Below are positions 52,907 to 64,000 of a stretch of 64,000 bases of DNA, in pieces; the first letter of the stretch is position 1; every line of letters begins with the position of its first letter. Made by a program: the position numbers and the translations under genes. The DNA comes from Citrus sinensis (lineage: Eukaryota > Streptophyta > Magnoliopsida > Sapindales > Rutaceae). The DNA lies in the NCBI RefSeq assembly GCF_022201045.2, contig NC_068558.1, positions 38,893,501 through 38,957,500 of the forward strand, read 5' to 3'. A model generated the notes under the pieces. It was not told the DNA's origin, ran no database searches, and saw only the letters and a program-made list of their open reading frames with translations.

Positions 52907-55624
52907 TATTTATATAAAGTTGAGATTATAAAAGGTGATGTGGCATCACCATTTCTCATCTTTGTATATTCTCTATTATCTAATAAATAAAGAAATTTTC
53001 TTTCAGATTTATCTTTTTATCTTCTCATAATTAATTTGACTGTTATTACATAATCAATATATAACAGTTCATCAAAAGACCCACTATCTTCTCTAATTAA
53101 AACCTTCTTGATCATAAATCTATATATTCGAGGTATATCCAGTTTTTATAATGGAAAATCAAAGTCTTTCACAAGCCTAGCTAATGTCTCCTCAGCTTCA
53201 TCTATTAAAGAACTTGCGAAGCCAGAAGATCCATACACCAGGAAATGCAAGAATCTATTGGCTCATAATAACTTATTTGATAAGAATCACAACCACCAAT
53301 TTAAAAGTAATGGGAGAGGGGCATCAAAGAAACCGGCCAACTGTGGTCGAAGTGCCATGATTTCGGGAATGACCATGAAAAGCTGTGAAATGAATCACAG
53401 AGGGGATTCCGACTCGATTGCTTCATCACATTTGCATCATCTTCCACCTCTACATCCTCAAGGTAAAAAATCTCCCAGCAATGGATCACCGCCACCACCT
53501 CTTCGACGAAACTCCCCCTGGCGTTCTTTCTCCTTATCCGATCTACAATGTGTTGCTGCTGCAAGTCCTAACATATAACTGTTTTAGCATTTCATGGCAG
53601 AGATGCGGACAACAAATAGTATTGAAATTTAACTTCTTTCTTTTTTTTTTTCCATGTTTTGAACCTGGAAGTTGGAAGAAATTTCATGTTGTTAACGTCT
53701 TTGGCCGTTAGTTTACTTCTTTTATCTTGTAGTCTTTGTCGATTGTACTTATAGCTTTAGGTATACCGCTTATGATGTGTATTTTGGAGCCTTTATTTGC
53801 AGCTGTACTCTTTCTTTTTCCTTGCTTCCTTTGACTTGTAGACGGTGACTAGATTGCTCCACTGTATCATACAAATATCTAAATATATCTTTTTATCTTT
53901 ATGAATTTGGCTGAATTTTTTTATAGCATTTGAACTGCAAAATTACACTAGAACAAATAGATATTTACCCTTTTCTATTGTGTTCTTAAGTGTCTTATTC
54001 TTGCATGTACCCTTAAAATCAGTAGTATTTCTGGTGTTTTATTGTCTTGTTCTTCTATTGTTTTGGCGGTTGGACTATAATTGTTCAAATTTGATAAGGT
54101 TCCCCATCATATGACATCTTCCTTCCACTTTAACCCCTCTTAATGTTGAGTTGAGGTTTGATGTTTTGTTCTACTCAGACCTAGCAATTTCTTATCTCTA
54201 TACATGTTTGATTACAGATATCCAGGTTTGTGTTACTGACTTCTCAGCAATCATCAATCTAAGACCTCCACAACATTCTTCTTTTTGCAATTTTATTCCA
54301 GTGCTCTAACCATGAGGATTTGTTGCTTTGGACTGCAATTAATGAACATTCTGAGGATTTAGCAATATTGAAGATCAGATTTGGATGCTTTTATGCATGT
54401 AAGTTCCTATAAATTGGATTGGCAAGTTCCTATAAAATAGATAGGTGTCGGTGCTATACTACCAGTAAGTTTCTGTTAATTGGTAGTTAAAAGATAAAAC
54501 ATATCATGCTTTGAAAACTTAAAAAGATTTGTGAATTATTAGCAGTTAAAGTTACAGATGATTTGAAAACATTTCATGCTTGACAGATATATTAATAATA
54601 ACCCAATTAGAAATATACTTATGGTGATCAATTTGAAGTGGAAAAATAATTTAAATAGGTATTTCTTTGTTATGAACTGGTATACCAAATCACGGGATGA
54701 TATTAGGATTGTATTTAATTGAAATCAAGTGGATTAATGATAAATCTTACTAATCGATCTTCATACTTAGTAAAATAAATATTGTATCTGGTTTGAGGGG
54801 ATAAACTTTTATTATTGTGAATAATTTTATTTTAATCTGAAATTTGTCGTTTTTGAAACTCATAGATTAGTTTTTAGTTTTTAGTTTTTGATATGGTATC
54901 AAGCTGTGAGTTAACTTGAAGTAGATAAACTAGAGACTACAATCAAAGATAAGTGAAGGGATTACAATTGATGTAGTTTCCTCCTCAAGATCAAACCGGT
55001 ATAATAAATTAATTAAGCCAAAACTTTTGTGAAATTAGAATCTGCAATATATTGCACCAGGACTGAAAAATACTATTAAAACTTATCATTATATTACTGC
55101 TTTTATCTATATGTACGCATGTATTACTTCTGCTTATAAACTAGCCAAATTCATTTGGAATCCCCGTTAAATTTCATGTGTAGAAAAGCAGGAGTTCAAA
55201 CTGATATATGAAAAACAAATGCTTTCTAAGATGTCAAAATTAGTCACAAAATTGATGGCATCAACTGATTGGCGTAGAAATAAATCAGTGATAGATATCA
55301 GAACCATTTGCTGAGTAATTTATTATGCTCTGTTATGTTCGGCATTTATATAATTTCCTCAGTGCCAATTTTAGATACCTTGGAAAAGGAAAAACTATGA
55401 ATAGCCCCAACTATGTTTTCCTTGAGGATCATTAATTATCCCTTGCCATAGAACTATATTTTTTTCCATAATATGATGTTGAAGACAACACAGTTCTGAT
55501 AGTATGTTTTAAATAACAAAATTATAAGTCTAAGCCTTAGAGATTATTCAATGTATTCACAAGAAAAAAGGATAATACTAAATTATTTTTTTAAAGCCGT
55601 GCGAAGCGCGGTTCTATTTCCTAG
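52907..55624 (+). mobile_element. Helitron 2, carrying an OXS3-like exon
   Basis: Its 5' 150 bases (TATTTATATAAAGTTGAGATTATAAAAGGTGATGT and on) align with the starts of Helitrons 1 and 3. Its 3' end has the hairpin CCGTGCGAAGCGCGG at 55597-55611 and ends CTAG at 55621-55624. It abuts Helitron 1 on the left and Helitron 3 on the right with no spacer. The interior from about 53060 to 55540 differs from the other two copies and contains a host-gene exon. Confidence 0.75.
53129..53578 (+). pseudogene. last exon of an OXIDATIVE STRESS 3-like gene, inside Helitron 2
   Basis: An open frame of 149 codons starts RGISSFYNGKSKSFTSLANV and continues IKELAKPEDPYTRKCK. This is the conserved block of the plant OXS3 family, whose consensus has (S)YY.GKS.SFTSL followed by DLAKPE.PY. 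The C-terminus WRSFSLSDLQ also fits. OXS3 proteins are nuclear, chromatin-associated and linked to tolerance of metals and oxidative stress. No start codon or first exon is recognisable upstream; the frame runs back only to 53108. The nearest upstream DNA is Helitron sequence. I read it as a captured gene fragment, open but without its own 5' part. A live gene with an undetected first exon is the alternative. Confidence 0.65.
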
Positions 55625-57602
55625 TATATATATAAAGTTGGGACTACAAGAGGTGATGTGTCATTACTATTTCTCATCTTATTATATTTTCTATTATCTA
55701 ATATATTGGTTGAGATTAAAAAATAATTACATTACAAAATATTAAAAATAAAAAAAATAATTATTAAATTACAAAAGATTACATATCTTTTTCTTTTTCT
55801 ATTTAAATTCAACAATATGTAACCATTAATAATAATTAATTATAAGTCTTAAAACATTCACTTATTTTATTATGCCAATATGTAACCATTAATAATAATT
55901 AATTATAAGTCTTAAAACATTCATTTATTTTATTATGCCAACAATTAAACTTTAGTGACTTAAAGTATATCAATCAATTAATTAATATAGGAAGGAATGT
56001 TCATTCATCTTCCCTCAACAATGCCATTAAAGCCTAATTTTAATGCCATAATCTCATATTTAATTATATAACTTTTTGTTTAGTGTCTTTTGGCTTCTTC
56101 AAACTCTATAAGCATTAAGTATTTAAGATTTGTGGCATTATTATTTCTCATCTTTTTATATTCTCTATTATCTAATATATTGGTTAAGATTAAAAAATAA
56201 TTACATTACAAAATATTAAAAATAGAAAATAAATAGAAAATAATTATTAGATTACAAAAGATTACATGTCTCTTTCTCTTTTTATTTAAATTCAACAATA
56301 TGTAACCATTAATAATAATTAATTATAAGTCTTGAAACATTCATTTATTTTATTAAGCCAACAACTAAAATTTAGTGGCTTAAAATACATGAACTAATTA
56401 ATATAGGAAGGAAGGCTCATTCATCTTCCCTCATCAATGTCATTAGGGCCTAATTTTAATGTCATAATCTCATATTTAATTATGCAACCTTTTGTTTAGT
56501 ATCTTTTGACTTCTTCAAACTCAATAAACATTAAGTATTTAAGATTTGTTATGTTTGTTTTTTTTTTAATTTAACCAACATCCTTTTTAGAAATATTATT
56601 GTGTTTTTATTTTTTAACTTATTTAATTTTTTAGTATTTTGTGCTTCGTACAGTACTCTTTTTTTCATGAGTTGAACAATGATAAAAATAGTTGGATGAT
56701 AAGGGTTAGATTTTGTAGGATGTGAGAGTCTGTTAGTATCAAGAAGAATAGAGAATTGATTAGTGTGAACATGATTTTTATTGATGAAAATGTTGTATAA
56801 AAAAATTTTTCTCTCATTATTTTCTCTAATTTCTTTTCCAATTGTTTTACACTTAATGTAGCATGTTTTTTTTTCGTAGAAAAATCTAATGCATGCAACA
56901 ATCAGGAAAAATTTAGTGACAAGGTTTAAGTACATGTTAAGTGAGGGTTATTTGTATAGTGTCAAGAATTTGAAAGTTGTTTCAACTACAGGCGAGTACA
57001 GACCACTTTCAAATCAAAATAATATTATTTTGTTGGTTATAACTTCGCTTAAGAGGTTAGAAGAATGAACTGTTAAGATTCCGATTAATGGATTCCAATT
57101 CATATATCTAAATTTGATTGATACACATGTGAATGATAACACAATTCTCTTCTTCTTTTTTATTTATTAATGTTTGTTAATCTTTAAGTGTATATTAGAA
57201 ATTATTGATCCTTATGTTTTAACATGTTTATGTTATTTTTTCATAATATTACAGAAGTTGTCGGAAGTTTATGTGGTGTGGGTGATATTGAGATCGTTGG
57301 AGCTGGTTGGAAAAAAAATTTATAAAAGTTCTAACAGATTAGAAAGTTGAATATAATTTAGAACTTATTAACAACTACAAAAAGTATAAGGTCTGTACAC
57401 TTACACTATACACAATAATATATATTTTTAAAGTTAACAAAAAAATTAACTTTTATAAATAACATTAGTTTTATAAGACTGCTCATCTTAAAAAAAAATC
57501 AATTCATATTTTTTATCAGTTTTATCAAGTGTAAAGTAAGAAAAAAAAGATAATACTAAATTCTTTTTTTAAAGTCGCGTGAAGCGTGGTTCTATTTTCT
57601 AG
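55625..57602 (+). mobile_element. non-autonomous Helitron 3
   Basis: It starts TATATATATAAAGTTGGGACTACAAGAGGTGATGTG directly after the CTAG of Helitron 2. It ends with hairpin TCGCG-TGAAG-CGTGG (one mismatch) and CTAG at 57599-57602, followed by T. Its last 110 bases match Helitron 1 almost base for base. The interior is AT-rich, has an internal duplication and encodes nothing recognisable. Confidence 0.78.
55650..56549. repeat. internal direct duplication within Helitron 3
   Basis: 55650-56133 and 56134-56549 repeat the same order of words, from TTTCTCATCTT through AACCATTAATAATAATTAAT to ATTAAGTATTTAAGATTTG. The first copy also carries a 63-bp tandem duplication (55814-55876 and 55877-55939) that differs at one base. 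Two rounds of duplication are implied. Confidence 0.8.
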
Positions 57603-59286
57603 TATAAATATAAGCATAAATATTAATTCATAATTTTATTACTATACATCCAATGCTTTAAAATATTTCTATGACTAATTTAAATATTAATTCATGACAT
57701 ACTTATAAACAAAATTGACCGTCATCTAATCATCTATTGAGTTAATAAAAGACATGTCATGCATTATTTACTCCAAGGTGAAAATATATTACATGTTGTC
57801 TATTTTCCAAATTTATAAATGTTATGTCCTACAATAACAATAAATATTTACGAACTGTCATCTATAAAAAATAAAAAAATAAAAATGACAAGTTATTCAA
57901 TAAAGGCCAATTTTTTCCTCTTTTTTTATTTTTATTTTTCTTCCTTCAGCTTAATACAAATTAACAAACCATTCATTAACTTAGTGGTCAACATCCTCCT
58001 CACTTCTTTTTTAGATATGCTCTAACAAAATCATTTCATCATTGATGAATTTTTTTTTTCTTTTTCTTAAATTTATTTTTGTTTTTTATTTATTAGAATA
58101 TCAATCAAACAAAATTCTTCTTATTTTTTTTTCCGTCAATTAGATCCTTGACCATTTTCTACTACTAAGATTGCCTTAGTAAAATATTATTATGATTATT
58201 TTGCCCTTGTAACATTAAAGCACCAAATTGCTTTGAAAAATACTTTTTTAACAGTTAATTTTTTTAATAGAAACAATTAGGTTGTGTTGCCTAACATTAC
58301 TCTAGTTTATATTGTTTTATCTTGGCTAGAGATGGTAAAAATGTTTAACACAGCACGCCCAAAGCTTGAGTTTTTAATAAAAGATAATCAATTACTTGAA
58401 ACACTCCATTTTTATGTTTATTTATATTGACCCCATGTCATCTATCAATAATTAATACTATTTTTTTTAATTTATTCACATAGTTATTGAAGATCGATCC
58501 TAAGACCTTAGTTTCCAATTTATGAAAATTGATGATATGCTAGTTGGAAAAATCTTATATATTTATCAAGAAATACAAAAATATGGGTGATATAAAATTA
58601 TTTCCTTGATTATATTAATAATTCACATTGTTTTCATGTAGAAAAAGTATGTTTCCACGATATTTAGCATCAAATATAGGATGACTCGTGCTGTATAGTA
58701 GGGGTAACTTAAAAGAACTAATTGTGATGAGCTCAATACTAGTTTGTGAGAATTGAGATTGTAAAATTTTTCAAAAGAGTTTACTCTAATTAAGGTACCA
58801 TCACTCAATTTTTCACGATTTTTTTGTTTTCGTGACATAATTTTTAATTCCTTAAAAAAAACATAATTCTAAATTACTTATCTATGGCCGTAAGAGAGTT
58901 ATATCTACATGCCCTAGTCGGACATGAAAGGCCCTTCAAAACCACAAAGTCGAGTACAATGAATTTATATGATTCTTGTTTCATAGAACTTCACATGAAA
59001 ATTGTCCTTTGTTTGAATAAATAATTCTTACAAGGGAAGAATTAAAAAAGAAAAAAAGTTTTTTTTTAAAAAAAAAATCCTATAGTATTTTTAAATCCTC
59101 ATATCACCATCAGTTTAAGGAAAAGATGTCGAACATTCTCATATATGCAACAATCCACATTATTAGGACTCTTAACAGCTCTTCATCATTCAAAATTAAA
59201 GACAGGAGCCATACTGATCTATCTCTGATAGCTCAGCAGGTGGGCAGCTGATATGAGAGTCAATGAATTGCAGAAACTCCATCTGC
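57603..59286. other. AT-rich intergenic DNA
   Basis: It is very AT-rich with many short homopolymer runs. I see no gene, no paired element ends and no recognisable protein fragment. Confidence 0.5.
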
Positions 59287-62200
59287 CTAGTATAAATGCT
59301 TTCTACAGCCAGCTTCACCACAGTTGTATGGCAGCTGCTTTATTTTACCGTCAGGACCAACTACGCTATCAAGTTCATAACCATAATCATATGTAAGTTC
59401 TTGTTTGCATCATCAAACAACATTATGTTATTTGTAAGAACAAATAAATCCCAAAAAAGAAAGCTAAGGGCTGAGTATGAAGCAATATACTTAAGATACT
59501 AGCTACGAAGGACTTCAATAAAACACTAATAACTGGCTGCGTGACTGACGCGTTTGTTTTTTAACTTAATGACTTAAAGTGACTTAACTTAATTAATTAA
59601 GTTAAGTAGATGTGTTTGTTTTTATAACTTAATGAGACTTTTTAGATAATTTTGACTTAATAAAATAAGCCAATTTTTTTGGCTTTTTACTTAATAGAGA
59701 CATCTAAATTAAGTCAATTACTTTCTAATGTCAAAAATATCCATGCTTTATGATTTATTTTTCATGTCTATCCCAAAACTCCCCCATAGATACTTTCCCC
59801 ACATAATAATCTCATCATTATTTTTTTAGCAGTCATGAAATCCCTCCTCACTTTGGTATCAACTCCTCAAATATTGAAGATCAAAATTACATGTGACAAC
59901 TTCGAGATGAAATGGCAAATCAACTGTTTCAAGCATCTTATTAGTTTTTTTTTTCTTATATTATATACAATAAAATTTGAAAATTATGGTATTTTATATA
60001 TTAAAATTCCAAAATCATTATGTATTCACTTGAATATAGTTTTACTTATAAATGTTAAAATATTGTGGTATTTAATATATTATTTATTTGACATTCAAAT
60101 TTAATAAGGATACAAATGTAAAAGTACATATTTTCAATTTTTTAAGTTGAAAAAAAAACAACTTAATAATTATTTTTCGAAATTCAGACGAAAAAACAAA
60201 CATATTATTCAAATTCAGACATTCAGATCTATTCAGAATTCAGATTAATTCAAATCTATTCAGATTTCAGACAAAAAAACAAACGCCACTTAAGATCAAT
60301 TTTAGTGCGAAGATTAAGGTGACACAACCTTGACTCTTTAAGCGTAAATAAAGGTGGTTGTTTACATTTTTTTTTTCAAGAAAAAATATTCATAACTACT
60401 GTACTCACAACATTATTTTGTAAGCTTAGAAGTTAGACAATTGAAAACGTAGTGCTTGCCATAAAAGAAATGGTTTCTATAAGCAAAAAAAGTACTTAAT
60501 CAGTGCTCATCCAACAATTATCAAATTTAGAAGAAAAAGAAAATTAGACATATTCCTAAATCCATCCTCAAAATAACTTGTCTCTTCTCCTCTCTAGTCC
60601 ATCCAACATCCATAGCGAACCAGCAAGCAGAGTTTACAATAAGGTTGAATTTGCAATCACTACTTCTAGTTGAAGTACCAGTCGAAAACTATTTCATCTG
60701 AATTATTTTATAGATTAGTTAAAAACATTCTCAAGGTTTCACAATAATCCTTCTTTAGTTTCTTTGCAAAAATTTTCTGCCTTATTAAATTTTTCTAAAA
60801 CTACAACTAATCTGCTAGCCAAAATCACTAGAAGAGAGAAAGGCATCCAAATATGAAATTCAGTAAAATAAGAATCAGAGTACCTTCATCTCGAGTATAA
60901 AATCCAAATCTTTTATCAATTTTTATGCAATCAAATAAAGAAAAATTAGACAAAAAGGCAAATAAATATAAGAACAAAGGAATAAATTTAAAAGTAGAGT
61001 CTAAGTTGCATGGGCGGAATATCATCTGCAGCAAATAAGAACACTCGAGCAAGTCTAATATCATAATGAGAGCTCAAAACACATTGCACAAAGAGGTTGG
61101 GCTCGCAACTATGATTAATAAATCTTGCAACCTTACCACAGAGACAAGCATCTATGCAAAATTCTGGTGAATTTTCTGATACTTGTTCATTTCCTTTCAC
61201 CACAAGGTTGCTTGTAGGTACATAAACATTTCCCAATCATCTTTGTAAATAAAAACATTCTAATGAAATCAACTCAATGAAAATTTTCAGAATAATTAGA
61301 GAACCATTAATTTTTAAACTTTAAATAACTTTTCTAAAATGTATGGTTATTATTGTAGATAAACCTCACATCACGCTCATAAGGCTATGTGAAATTAGGT
61401 GTCTTGATCAACTATGGGATACTTAGTCGGTGTTATACGTATTCATGTTTACGAGCTAATTACTTCATTTTAATTTGTCATGAATTGTTTGGCGCTTTTG
61501 AGGCAGCATATGTGCAATACCCACAAGTGACACCACTCAACATACAAAGCTTATTTTAATGACACATTTAAGCTGAAAATTTAAGGTACATATTTGTAAT
61601 ATAAAATATCACTACATTTATTTTGCATTATAATATTTTTCAATTGCTAATCTATCTAGCTTGATTTTGAATTATATCATAGATAGCCTCCCAACGAAAA
61701 TATAGGTATGATTAAGTCATAGCCTCCCATCAAAGATATCGCAATGACCAAGTCATATATATTGAAGTCAATAATCACTTCATTATGAAAAGGTCCATGA
61801 TAAGATTATTATCTATTCATTTTCCTATTAAATGTCAATTAGTAGGGTTATTGCTCTGAATTGATAGGAGATGTATTAGCTAAGATGGGCATGATTGATA
61901 TCAATACAACTTTCTGGGAGAACTATAAAGTGGTCATACAACACGTCTGGCATTATAGAGCAAAAATGTCATTATCATTTTATTGCTAACTTTAATTTAG
62001 TAAACTCTAATAATAATAAAACGAATATTGTGCTGCACAATAAATACAAGAAAGATACATGACCTAAAAATCCTAAGCTACTAAAATATTTAATGGATAG
62101 TTATGTCTCCATTGTTCCTCTATATTAAATAGAAGAGAATAGAGAAGAATTCATCATTAAACAGAATAATTTTCTATTCGACTAACTTATAACTAGTTTT

Positions 62201-62813
62201 ACACAACAAATTTGTTGACGGCTGAATATGCCATTACATATCGTAATGGTATGCAACAACTACGTGTCAAGGAGAAGAGTACGTTCACCTTCAGGAATAA
62301 TTTAATATAAAGTATGGGCATTAATGAAGCAAAATTGCAAAACAGAAAATGTTTGGTAAAATATTAAATGCTTGATACATATGTTTTATTAAGCTAAGCT
62401 GAAGGGCAAAACATGAATATCCTAAACAGATAGAATGAAACTAGAATATATGATTGCATAAATATCTAATAATTTAAGAACTATAAATTACCCAACGCAA
62501 CTCAAGAGAGTCTAATTCGCAATTAAATATAGTCAGTTACAAAATTCTTTCTTTTTTCCATTCATTTTATCTACAATAATGATGTTTTTATTCTTCGAAA
62601 CACATTAGGAAACACTGAGTTACCATTTACAACATTGACATCAGAATAATAATGTAAATCTCACATGCCACCATTTTGATGCACATATGGAAACTCAAAG
62701 CCATTGAGTTGAGCACAAGAACAAGATATTAGATTAGTACAGCTGCATTTGCATTTGGATACATGAGTATCAGGTGGAACAGTCACATTTTTATCCACTT
62801 GAATAGAATATAT
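59287..62813 (-). pseudogene. SUVH4/KRYPTONITE-like H3K9 methyltransferase, broken
   Basis: Three exon-like blocks lie in order on the minus strand. (a) 62665-62813: pre-SET zinc-binding part, with CKCSCTNLISCSCAQLNG then FPYV.QNGG. (b) 61006-61242: SET domain with FCIDAC..GKVARFINHSCEPN, LFVQCVLSSH and LFAAD. (c) 59287-59400: ELTYDYGYELDSV, then post-SET NCGEAGCRKHLY and a stop. Family proteins bind methyl-CHG DNA through an SRA domain and methylate H3K9. Breaks: a TGA at 61237-61239 where relatives have Arg; CT instead of GT after block b; AA instead of AG before block c; Tyr for the first post-SET Cys. The exon between a and b (rest of pre-SET, first half of SET) is not found. The SRA part would lie beyond the window or is lost. 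Identity with SUVH4 rather than another SUVH is from memory. Confidence 0.75.
59547..60288. mobile_element. MITE-like element inside the SUVH pseudogene
   Basis: The right end, read inward, is TGGCGTTTGTTTTTTTGTCTG; the left is GACGCGTTTGTTTTTTAACTT. Simple AACTTAAT and ATTCAGA words repeat near the two ends. TSD is not resolved. It lies between pseudogene blocks b and c, in what was an intron. Confidence 0.55.
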
Positions 62814-64000
62814 GCTTTATATGAGCCACCACCACAGGCTAATAAATAAAGAGTTAAAGACCAAAAGAGGTAAAACTAAAAGAATGATGAACATGAGCAC
62901 TTCTCGATCAAATAGAAGAACATGGAGGGGAAACAAAAGCACACACAAGCCAGGGGCACACAAAAGAATGTAAAATCAATTAAATAAGCATTTAAAATTG
63001 CAGTGTCAATATCTAATATATAAATTCAATTAAACTATACCATATTACAAATGACTAACTGATTAATTCTTAATATTTACCAAACAATATGTTATGATTG
63101 TTGTTCGTATGACAACAGATTATACATTTGAGTATAAAACTAATTTTATGCAAAAACTTGTGGCTCTTTCAACTAAAACTTCTTCATTCTCACGAATACA
63201 ATGAAAAGTGCTTTTAAAATAGCAAAAGTTAGTAGGCTCAGTAAAACAAAAATCTTAAATTTCTCTTAAAAGAACTTATCAAAATGGTAATTCTTATATT
63301 TAAATTTTATGCCACTGATGGTTAAACCTTTCATTTAGAAATTCTAAATTCCATGAAAAATCAAAACCATAAATGCTTCATATATTATTTCGATAATTTC
63401 ACGCTAAAAGTGTCTCCAATATTGTGGTCACAAAGTGGGTGCCACTTTTCAAGTCAATGGAAAAAATATGAATAGTAAATTATGGCCATAAAGAAAGCAT
63501 GTGTATATGAAGCTACCAAAAATATATTTCAAGACTAAATTAACTAAAATATTGCAATGTTTGATTAAGATTTAGGGTGCGTTTGGTAATGTTTTTTAAC
63601 TAATGTTTTTTGCTCTTATTTTAGAGAAAGAGAATGATATTTTTGATGTGATGTTTTTTAAAATGAAAATTTGTTTGGTAGTGTGTTTTCAAAACAGCAT
63701 ATGAAAATGAAAATAGTAAAAATTTGTTTGGTTATTTGTTTAAAAATTTGAAAAACAGTAAAAATACGTTTGGTTGTTTGTCTGAAAATATAGAATTTTT
63801 TATAGAATATTTTATAAAATAATTTTCTTCAATTTATTTATACATTTTATCTTTGATTATTATAATTTTAATCAAAATGAAATCAAATTTCATACAACAA
63901 TAATAATTTTTAGAAAACCCTCTTTTATTTTATTAAGTTTAAGAAATTAAAATAAAATAATAAAATGTAGAATTAATTAGCATAACAAAATAACAAACCA
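62814..64000. other. AT-rich DNA; possible start of another element at 63577
   Basis: No gene is seen. From about 63577 the sequence GGGTGCGTTTGGTAATG begins a stretch with repeated TTTGGTT(G/A)TTTGT words. This resembles the terminus of common plant MITE/hAT elements. The partner end would be outside the window. Confidence 0.4.

Noticed and set aside
53301..53711. Alternative ORFs overlapping the OXS3-like exon
   Set aside because: They are other-frame shadows. Only the frame ending at 53578 carries the FYNGKSKSFTSL and WRSFSLSDLQ motifs.
56549..56935. Minus-strand ORF of 128 codons in Helitron 3
   Set aside because: It is Lys/Asn/Ile-rich as expected from AT-rich DNA. No Rep or helicase motif is present.

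Overview
The window is nuclear DNA of a flowering plant, a eudicot by its protein sequences. Genes have many introns, intergenic DNA is AT-rich, and the spaces between genes hold Helitrons, MITEs, a LINE fragment and microsatellites. The UGT78-type protein and the gene order fit a rosid such as Citrus, but the species is inference. I rebuilt each gene by hand from splice sites and reading phase.

Layout, left to right. (1) 1-2430: AT-rich flank with a diverged tandem duplication. (2) 2431-7279 (+): a seven-exon gene for a protein phosphatase 4 regulatory subunit 2 homologue, 250 aa. (3) 8474-21393 (-): an 18-exon RelA/SpoT homologue (RSH) of 837 aa, with an HD hydrolase domain, a synthetase domain, a Cys-rich linker and a C-terminal TGS domain; three hairpin or MITE-like repeats lie in its introns. 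(4) 22103-22175 (-): tRNA-Thr(AGU). (5) 23114-27435 (-): a six-exon ARF-family GTPase of the plant ARFB1 type, 193 aa. (6) 27436-32516: a mobile-element-rich spacer with a MULE-type MITE (9-bp TSD), a large foldback element, a 5'-truncated LINE (16-bp TSD) and a remnant of a second UGT. (7) 32517-33923 (+): a single-exon UGT78-type flavonoid 3-O-glycosyltransferase, 468 aa. (8) 34796-50820 (-): a 32-exon exportin 1 (XPO1/CRM1) gene, 1076 aa, with a hAT-type MITE in one intron and one GC-AG intron. (9) 51567-57602: three Helitrons in head-to-tail array; the first contains a nested hAT-type MITE and the second carries the last exon of an OXS3-like gene. (10) 59287-62813 (-): broken exons of a SUVH4-like H3K9 methyltransferase, with a MITE in one intron.

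The order XPO1 - UGT78 - ARFB1 - PP4R2 matches, from memory, the Arabidopsis block At5g17020 to At5g17070. There ARFB1 and PP4R2 have adjacent locus numbers. Here the RSH gene and a tRNA lie between them. This RSH does not match what I remember of RSH1, RSH2/3 or CRSH, and it is the best candidate in the window for an under-described system: an extra plant alarmone (ppGpp) enzyme. The other genes are housekeeping (nuclear export, vesicle traffic, phosphatase regulation) or specialised metabolism (flavonoid glycosylation), and nothing suggests that they are co-regulated.
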